The notes under the pieces were generated by a model that made no database searches, had not been told where the DNA came from, and was given only the letters and a program-made list of their open reading frames with translations. Below, one piece after another: positions 14,831 through 19,353 of a DNA stretch of 19,353 nt. The position numbers were made by a program, and so were the translations under genes. This DNA is from a bacterium (GTDB lineage Bacteria > Patescibacteriota > Minisyncoccia > Moranbacterales > DUUL01): contig DAOWHU010000052.1 of the NCBI GenBank assembly GCA_030641245.1, positions 1-19,353 on the forward strand, written 5' to 3'. The first letter of the stretch is position 1. Every line of letters begins with the position of its first letter.

Positions 14831-16090
14831 TTAGTAGTGAATGACTAACACTGTTCCTATTTCCGCGAAATCATAGACTAATTTAGCCGGTCCTACCCCC
14901 AACCTCACACAACCATGCGAAACTGGAATTCCCAAATGATTAGCACCCTCTTTATACCCTCCTGGCCATTCTGGGAGTTCATGAATGCCATGACCTTGAT
15001 TAGTAAATTGAATAAACCATGGCATAAATAATCCGTATTTAGCTGACCAAGGTCTAAAATAACGAGCCATGATTTTAAATTCTCCTGCAGGAGTGTCCAT
15101 TCCTCTCAGCCCTGTCGAAACTTTGTAAGCTCCTAACTCTCGACCATTTTCAAAAATATACAAATTTTGTTCAGATAAATCGATATCAATATATTTTCCA
15201 ACCATTATTTTAGGCTCCGCTAACTTCAACCTATTTCGAGTTTTGGTTGGAACACCATTACTATCTAAACCATAAATAACCACTGGGGGTTTTTCAGTTT
15301 TAAAAGAAACTTCCGCAACCTTTCGGCTAAAATCAAAGTAGTTACGACTCCTTATCTCTGCCGTTAAATGATACTCCGCGTCAAAAGACAAATTAGTCGC
15401 CGGCTTAATAACAATTTTATTTTTATCTTTTGTTTTCACGTCTTCAAATTCAAATACTGGATCGGTTTTTATTTTTAAATAATATTGGCTAGCCAGAGGC
15501 TCTTCAAATTCAAACGTAATCGCTCCCTGAACTTCCACTTCAGTTTGCCCTTCAACTGGATAAATACTTTTTAATTTAGGCAATGGATCAGTAGAAAAAA
15601 CTACTTCCTTTTCCTGATTAGGCACTCCCCATTTACTTTTAAAATTTCTAATCTTCAACCGGTAATTAAAATCCGGCGTCAAATCATCTTTTATTATTAA
15701 CTGCAATTGATGGTTGTTGATCCAATCTCCTTCAAAATCCAGCAAAGGCTCTATTACTAAATTTCTTTTAACACTCTCGATTTGAACTGGACCACTAAAA
15801 GAAATTATAATTCGATCTCCTCTGATAATTTGATTTGATTCCTTGGCTGATCTAAGTTGACTAAAAAATTTAAAATCTAATTCAATGTTTCTTTCTTTCC
15901 AACAAGTAATCCCTAAAATAACGACAATAATAACGAGCAAAACAACCATCAAAAAGCTCGTAATTCCATCAAATATCTTTTTCCTTCTCGGAATAAACCG
16001 CCTGCCCTTTGCCGTACCGACCTTTGACAAGATAGATTTCTTAGCAGCCTTCTTTTTTCTCTTTTCTATCCACTTTATTATTTTTTTCAT
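14831..16090 (-). CDS. L,D-transpeptidase (YkuD domain) with N-terminal membrane anchor and Ig-like domains
   Basis: A 419-aa cell-wall enzyme that probably makes 3-3 cross-links in peptidoglycan or attaches proteins to it. It has a very basic cytoplasmic start (KRKKKAAKKS, PRRKK), one transmembrane segment (about 44-65), and a beta-rich region of about 200 residues with two Ig-like segments (the second beginning LPKLKSIYPVEGQTEVEV). The YkuD catalytic domain (about 290-419) has DIDLSEQNLYIFENG, the turn TPAGEFKI, HGIHELP, and the active-site motif SHGCVRLG with catalytic C394 and H392. The motif is intact, so activity is expected. No signal-peptidase site is apparent, so it should stay membrane-anchored. 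The gene is flanked by the two structured elements, A after its stop and B before its start. Confidence 0.93.
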   Translation of the reverse strand: MKKIIKWIEKRKKKAAKKSILSKVGTAKGRRFIPRRKKIFDGITSFLMVVLLVIIVVILGITCWKERNIELDFKFFSQLRSAKESNQIIRGDRIIISFSGPVQIESVKRNLVIEPLLDFEGDWINNHQLQLIIKDDLTPDFNYRLKIRNFKSKWGVPNQEKEVVFSTDPLPKLKSIYPVEGQTEVEVQGAITFEFEEPLASQYYLKIKTDPVFEFEDVKTKDKNKIVIKPATNLSFDAEYHLTAEIRSRNYFDFSRKVAEVSFKTEKPPVVIYGLDSNGVPTKTRNRLKLAEPKIMVGKYIDIDLSEQNLYIFENGRELGAYKVSTGLRGMDTPAGEFKIMARYFRPWSAKYGLFMPWFIQFTNQGHGIHELPEWPGGYKEGANHLGIPVSHGCVRLGVGPAKLVYDFAEIGTVLVIHY

Positions 16091-16141
16091 CTATTTTTTT
16101 GTTTTTTATTGATTTTTATGTCTCATTCACCAAAAACTCAA

Positions 16142-16258
16142 GCCTTATCAATTTGAATACGGTTCGAGAAGAATTTGAGTACTGAGAGAAATGTACTCAA
16201 TGGTACATTGAGCGAATGACGGAAAATTCGACAAAGAAATGTATCAAATTGGTAGACC
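16142..16258. other. Structured intergenic element, copy B
   Basis: This 117-nt homologue of element A begins 6 bases after the holB stop codon (minus-strand sense). The ends pair over 12 of 15 positions (16142-16156 with 16244-16258), with sequence different from A. The central hairpin AATGTACT/GGTACATT has a CAAT loop and one U-G pair, and GTAC (16179-16182) pairs with GTAT (16241-16244), replacing GCAC/GTGC of copy A. GAATTT (16171-16176) could also pair with AAATTC (about 16224-16229), which would cross the GTAC stem as a pseudoknot. Confidence 0.65.
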
Positions 16259-16264
16259 TTCTCC

Positions 16265-17197
16265 CTATTTTATTTGTACAAAGAAATTCTCTAACAACAA
16301 CCTCGCATTAACATTCTGATTACTCCTCAAAATCTCTCGAGCCTCATTCAATTTCCTAGAAATTTGAAAAACTTTTTTTTGAACTCTAACATCCCTAGCT
16401 TCAAAAATATTTTGTTTTAAAAAACTATTTAAATAATAAATCCAGTCCACTAAATATTCTGAAAATATTTGACGATCTTTAGCTTCATCGTGAGCAACCT
16501 GAAAACCAGTTCTTAAATCTCCCCGAAGAGCCTTTTTGAATTCCTCAAGCTTCCCCAAACGCCTCTCCCTATAATCTGAATCAACTAAAAATTTCTTGGC
16601 CTCTTTGACTCTACCCCGAGCCAAGAAAACAATACTTTTCAAAATCTTTTCATCCAAACTACCATCTTGCTTCTTTAAAAATTGATGAATTTCATTTTCA
16701 CTTTTTAGATTGAAATAAACTCGCTGGCAACGAGATTTAATAGTATCTAAAACTCCGCCTTCTCCAGAAGCAGTTAAAATGACAATGTAATCTCCCGATA
16801 ATTCTTCAATAGTTTTTAATAAGCTATTGGCGGCATTTAAAGTCAATTTATCGATTGAATCAATCACCAAAAATTTTCGAATCGCTTCCTGAGGATAATA
16901 ACTAAACATTTTCAAAGCCTGCTTAACCTGATCAATGGAAATTTGTTTCTCTCTAGTCTTTCCTTTCTTCTCTTCGATTTGAGGTCTAACTAAAATCACA
17001 TCTGGATGCGCTCCCGTTTCGATCAATTTTCGCTGCCCTTTTAGCTTTTCATCCAACTCCATAAAATTAAACGCTAAATCTAATTTTCCTAAGCCTCGAG
17101 GGCCGATGAAAAGATAAGCACCGGAAACGCGGTTTTGTTTGTAAATTCTAGCTAGTCGAGACCAGACAACTTTATTTATATTTTCAGATTCAATCAT
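16265..17197 (-). CDS. holB: DNA polymerase III subunit delta' (HolB)
   Basis: The 310-aa delta' subunit is the stator of the clamp-loader ring, with an AAA+ fold. The P-loop region reads GPRGLGKL (32-39), with Leu replacing the Thr/Ser that coordinates magnesium. The Walker B region is VIDSID (111-116) rather than the usual D-E-A-D. The SRC motif (155-157), which supplies the arginine finger to the next subunit, is kept. The four-Cys zinc module seen in E. coli delta' and in gamma/tau is absent. These changes fit a subunit that does not hydrolyse ATP, and argue against DnaX. The C-terminal collar domain is present. No SD is seen; a three-way-junction element lies 20 bp upstream. Confidence 0.87.
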   Translation of the reverse strand: MIESENINKVVWSRLARIYKQNRVSGAYLFIGPRGLGKLDLAFNFMELDEKLKGQRKLIETGAHPDVILVRPQIEEKKGKTREKQISIDQVKQALKMFSYYPQEAIRKFLVIDSIDKLTLNAANSLLKTIEELSGDYIVILTASGEGGVLDTIKSRCQRVYFNLKSENEIHQFLKKQDGSLDEKILKSIVFLARGRVKEAKKFLVDSDYRERRLGKLEEFKKALRGDLRTGFQVAHDEAKDRQIFSEYLVDWIYYLNSFLKQNIFEARDVRVQKKVFQISRKLNEAREILRSNQNVNARLLLENFFVQIK

Positions 17198-17217
17198 TCT
17201 AATCGCTTTAATTTTTC

Positions 17218-17274
17218 ACCCAGTTAAATAGGCTTTGCCTAATTTCAAATTAATTTGAAATTATTTGACAGGGT
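17218..17274. other. Three-way-junction/cruciform element upstream of holB
   Basis: This 57-nt element folds with no unpaired junction bases. An outer stem (17218-17229 with 17263-17274) has 11 of 12 positions paired, one as U-G on the plus strand and one A-A mismatch. Inside are a small hairpin AGGC-TTT-GCCT (17230-17240) and a perfect 22-bp palindrome (17241-17262, arms AATTTCAAATT and AATTTGAAATT). It lies between the S51 peptidase stop and the holB start. It could be a cruciform, a REP-like element or an RNA structure. Confidence 0.6.
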
Positions 17275-17301
17275 TAATTCACAATTTTCGAGCCGGCAGG
17301 T

Positions 17302-17955
17302 TTAAAACTTCTCCCACTCTCCTTCAGAAATTACTTCAATTTCTCCATCAACCACTTTAATGGCAGTTTGATCATCAATAGCATAAACTGGATCAGGATA
17401 ATCTTTTGACGCTTCCTCCAACCTAGTAGTTCTCAGTTTTGGAAAATTAGGAGAATTGAAATGAGGACTAACATAAAAATCGGTTAAGCCCAGCCCTTTT
17501 AATCCCGATTCTTTGTCGTCAACGCCAAAATATTTTTCGTCAAATTCTCCTAACTCAATTTTTTTAGAAGTCACCATGCTACCAGCGCTAATACCAACCC
17601 AGACTTTACTTTTTAACATCTCTGGTAACATTTCTTTTAAACCAGACTTAGTTAGCCAATAATTCAAATAAGAGTTATTACCCCCACCAAAAACTAAAAC
17701 ATCGACATTTTCTAATCTTTCTTTCAAGACATCCTCCGACAAAACAGCAATCTCAACAACATCGATTTCTTTAAAACCTAAGTTTTTAAATTCATTAAAA
17801 TTCTTTATTAACCATTCTTTCCCTCCTTTCTCGACATTAGCCGCCGTAGGAATAAAAGCTATCTTCAACTCACCCAAAGGCTTTTCAACTAATTCTTCCA
17901 GCGCTTTTTTGATCGATTCGTTGGTGATCCCCGTTGAAGTTAAAAGTAGTTTCAT
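17302..17955 (-). CDS. Peptidase S51 family protein (PepE/alpha-aspartyl dipeptidase-like)
   Basis: This 217-aa protein has the class I glutamine-amidotransferase-like fold of peptidase family S51. The nucleophile elbow is GISAGSMV with S123; FGGGNNSYL (89-97) precedes it as in PepE, and the family His is H165 in SPHFNSP. The acidic partner may be in AIDDQ (192-196). Length matches PepE (about 229). PepE hydrolyses dipeptides starting with Asp, and S51 also contains cyanophycinases, which are longer and have other motifs. A cytoplasmic dipeptidase for peptide scavenging is therefore likely, but substrate is not proven. No SD is visible; TATACT at 17985-17980 could be the -10, overlapping a dispersed repeat. 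Confidence 0.83.
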   Translation of the reverse strand: MKLLLTSTGITNESIKKALEELVEKPLGELKIAFIPTAANVEKGGKEWLIKNFNEFKNLGFKEIDVVEIAVLSEDVLKERLENVDVLVFGGGNNSYLNYWLTKSGLKEMLPEMLKSKVWVGISAGSMVTSKKIELGEFDEKYFGVDDKESGLKGLGLTDFYVSPHFNSPNFPKLRTTRLEEASKDYPDPVYAIDDQTAIKVVDGEIEVISEGEWEKF

Positions 17956-17980
17956 ATTTTTTATTCAATATTTATTTTTA

Positions 17981-18014
17981 GTATACACCATAGACGCGTC
18001 TGTAGACGCTTCTA
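17981..18014. repeat. Dispersed intergenic repeat, copy 2 (TAGACGCTTCT type)
   Basis: Homologue of 1066-1099, sharing ATACAC-N-ATAG and TAGACGCTTCTA at the same spacing. It includes the perfect palindrome AGACGCGTCT. Unlike copy 1 it does not end in a T-run. It lies 25 bp upstream of the S51 peptidase start and overlaps its possible -10. Confidence 0.5.
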
Positions 18015-18061
18015 AAATATTTTAACCGCACTTTTAAGTATTTGTCATTTAGATTTGACTT

Positions 18062-18098
18062 GGAACAATTTGGAACAATTTGAGCTTCGGAATAATTT
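18062..18098. repeat. Short direct repeats GGAACAATTT
   Basis: GGAACAATTT occurs twice in tandem (18062-18071 and 18072-18081), with a one-base variant GGAATAATTT at 18089-18098. The 14-bp stretch before 18112 adds nothing recognisable. No terminator was found after the glycosyltransferase gene. Confidence 0.5.
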
Positions 18099-18111
18099 TA
18101 AAAACATCTTT

Positions 18112-19263
18112 CTAGCCAACTTTTTGAATTTGGTCCACAAACCTAGTTAACTCTTGTTCAAACTTTTTCCGATTAAACTTCTCCGCCTGTTTCCTAACTT
18201 TCCTAAAATCATATTTGTTTTCATTTTCGACAAACCGTTGCACTACATTGGCGATTGTTCCAACATCTGAATTATCAAAAAATTCTCCAGTTTCTCCTTC
18301 GATAACCGTTTCAACCGCCCCCCCCCTTTTTAAAGCCACCACTGGTTTTCCAGCCGCCATCGCTTCTACTACCGCAATTCCAAAATCATCTTCGCAAGCA
18401 AAAACAAAAGCTCGGGCACTCTCATAAAGTTTAATCAACCGCTCTCGTTTAATTGCTCCTACTATTTTAATTTTCTGAGAATTTTCCGCTTTCTTTATTT
18501 TTTCTTCCAACCTCTTCCGTTCTGGGCCATCGCCAACAATTACCAAAGGCAAACCCAACTTGTCAAAAGTATCAATTAGAGTATCGACTCGTTTATAGGC
18601 TGATAATCTTGAAACTGTTAAAAAATAGCCCTGGTTTTCTTTGGTCGCTTTGAAATCTTCGACTTCAACTGGAGGATAAATTACCTGACTATCTCGATTA
18701 TAATATTTCTTAATCCGAGCTTGAGTATATTTAGAATTAGCAATTAAATAATCCGGTCGCATCGCCGAAGCCCGATCCCACATTCTTAAATAATTTAAAA
18801 ATAGTCTAACGAAAATTTTGGTCTTCCCTTTAAAATAGTTTTCTTCCAAATATTCATGATACCAATCCCAAACATATCGCAAAGGCGAATGCATATAGCA
18901 AATATGAATAACTTTTGATTTCACTACAATCCCTTTAGCAAAAGCCCCCGAAGATGAAATTACTAATTTATAATCTCGAAAATCAAAAGTCTCCACTGCA
19001 GTTGGCATAAAAGGCAATAACCACTTCTTACGATTTTTCAAAAATTTAGGAAACTTCTGCAAAAAACTAGAAAAAACTCGCTTCTTTTTGAGCCAATTAA
19101 ATTCTGAATCTTTGAGAATTTTTTTATCAGAAATTAGAGTAAAAATATCCGACTTTTCATAAATGCCAGCAATTACTCTTAAAACATTTTCCGCCCCTCC
19201 AACATTGGTTAAAAAATCATGAACCAATGCTATTTCATTTTTAGCCTTTGTTCTCATTTCCAT
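18112..19263 (-). CDS. Glycosyltransferase family 4 (WbaZ-like, probably mannosyltransferase)
   Basis: A 383-aa GT-B fold enzyme for surface polysaccharide or glycolipid synthesis, transferring a sugar from a nucleotide sugar and acting at the inner face of the membrane. The N-terminal half has the loop GGAENVLR (22-29) and the long HSPLRYVWDWYHEYL block seen in WbaZ-like mannosyltransferases. The C-terminal donor-binding half has VSRLSAYKRVDTLID, VIVGDGPERKRLE and EDDFGIAVVEAMAAGKPVV (E291-E300), the E-x7-E-like motif of GT4. GDP-mannose as donor is a guess from the WbaZ resemblance. The ATG at 19263 is used; a GGAGG lies 12 bases upstream inside the preceding gene, and the 23-bp overlap indicates translational coupling. 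Confidence 0.92.
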   Translation of the reverse strand: MEMRTKAKNEIALVHDFLTNVGGAENVLRVIAGIYEKSDIFTLISDKKILKDSEFNWLKKKRVFSSFLQKFPKFLKNRKKWLLPFMPTAVETFDFRDYKLVISSSGAFAKGIVVKSKVIHICYMHSPLRYVWDWYHEYLEENYFKGKTKIFVRLFLNYLRMWDRASAMRPDYLIANSKYTQARIKKYYNRDSQVIYPPVEVEDFKATKENQGYFLTVSRLSAYKRVDTLIDTFDKLGLPLVIVGDGPERKRLEEKIKKAENSQKIKIVGAIKRERLIKLYESARAFVFACEDDFGIAVVEAMAAGKPVVALKRGGAVETVIEGETGEFFDNSDVGTIANVVQRFVENENKYDFRKVRKQAEKFNRKKFEQELTRFVDQIQKVG

Positions 19264-19353
19264 ACATTAATAACACCTCCGCCGTTTCTCTACCACATTT
19301 TTCCCAAGAAAATCTTTTAATATTTTCGTTCCATTTTTCAATCATTTTTTTTC
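19241..19353 (-). CDS. C-terminal end of an upstream glycosyltransferase (partial)
   Basis: A frame open from the window edge ends at TAA 19243-19241, giving the last 36 residues of a protein. The tail reads WNENIKRFSWEKCGRETAEV, which matches the usual C-terminal helix of GT4 glycosyltransferases (FSWEK motif followed by Glu/Thr and a hydrophobic pair). It overlaps the next gene by 23 bp in another frame. The body of the gene lies beyond the window, so sugar and linkage cannot be inferred. The pair forms part of a glycan-synthesis operon. Confidence 0.75.
   Translation of the reverse strand, partial: KKMIEKWNENIKRFSWEKCGRETAEVLLMYGNENKG

Noticed and set aside
14711..16258. Elements A and B as integron attC sites or gene-cassette junctions
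   Set aside because: They follow stop codons like attC sites, but the GTTRRRY/RYYYAAC core motifs are not present in proper place, the genes are housekeeping genes, and no integrase is in view.
14711..16258. Elements A and B as MITEs with terminal inverted repeats
   Set aside because: The ends of the two copies differ in sequence while their pairing is kept; MITE ends are normally conserved in sequence for transposase binding. No target-site duplication was found.
16265..17197. The AAA+ gene as dnaX (gamma/tau)
   Set aside because: Walker A lacks Thr/Ser, Walker B is altered, the zinc-binding cysteines are missing and the protein is short; delta' fits better.

Overview
The window is a chromosomal segment of a low-GC bacterium. 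Its style suggests a Candidate Phyla Radiation (Patescibacteria, Parcubacteria-like) genome, but this is an inference from gene content, not a marker-gene result. The hints are: compact single-copy genes; most start codons without a Shine-Dalgarno (SD) sequence; a DNA polymerase I whose 3'-5' exonuclease motifs have decayed; a 7TM-type orphan histidine kinase; a DUF3048 protein; and an L,D-transpeptidase with an N-terminal anchor. TGA is used as a stop (for example in the small genes ending at 4493 and 4703), so the UGA=Gly code of Gracilibacteria/Absconditabacteria does not apply. No tRNA, rRNA, transposase, integrase or CRISPR array was seen.

Layout. Positions 1-3331: ispG (+) faces a 740-aa sensor histidine kinase (-), with a minus-strand terminator between them. 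Positions 3413-5212: a minus-strand cassette of three small membrane proteins (69, 65 and 53 aa) followed by a class I methyltransferase-like protein. Upstream of the cassette are a good sigma70-type promoter, an inverted repeat at the predicted transcription start, a possible 32-codon leader ORF and an intrinsic terminator that looks like an attenuator. Positions 5621-6340: a divergently transcribed TrmB-family regulator, the obvious candidate controller of the cassette. From 6453 to the end everything is on the minus strand: a secreted protein made of a duplicated ~115-aa beta-rich domain, holA, a DUF3048 protein, mutM/fpg, an aromatic-amino-acid-type permease, polA, an L,D-transpeptidase, holB, an S51-family peptidase, and two overlapping GT4-type glycosyltransferases (the upstream one only as its C-terminus).

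How the genes fit together. Replication and repair (holA, holB, polA, mutM) are interleaved with envelope functions (L,D-transpeptidase, glycosyltransferases, DUF3048, secreted beta protein) and one isoprenoid gene. The 3413-5212 cassette stands apart: it is the only place with strong SD motifs, and its main gene is visibly richer in GC than polA.

The most unusual material lies between genes. Two homologous ~118-nt elements (14711-14829 and 16142-16258) share a conserved core and have stems whose sequences differ while pairing is kept. A 57-nt element (17218-17274) folds into a three-way junction with no unpaired joints around a perfect 22-bp palindrome. Two arrays have 7-bp periodicity (9580-9649 and 11837-11871).
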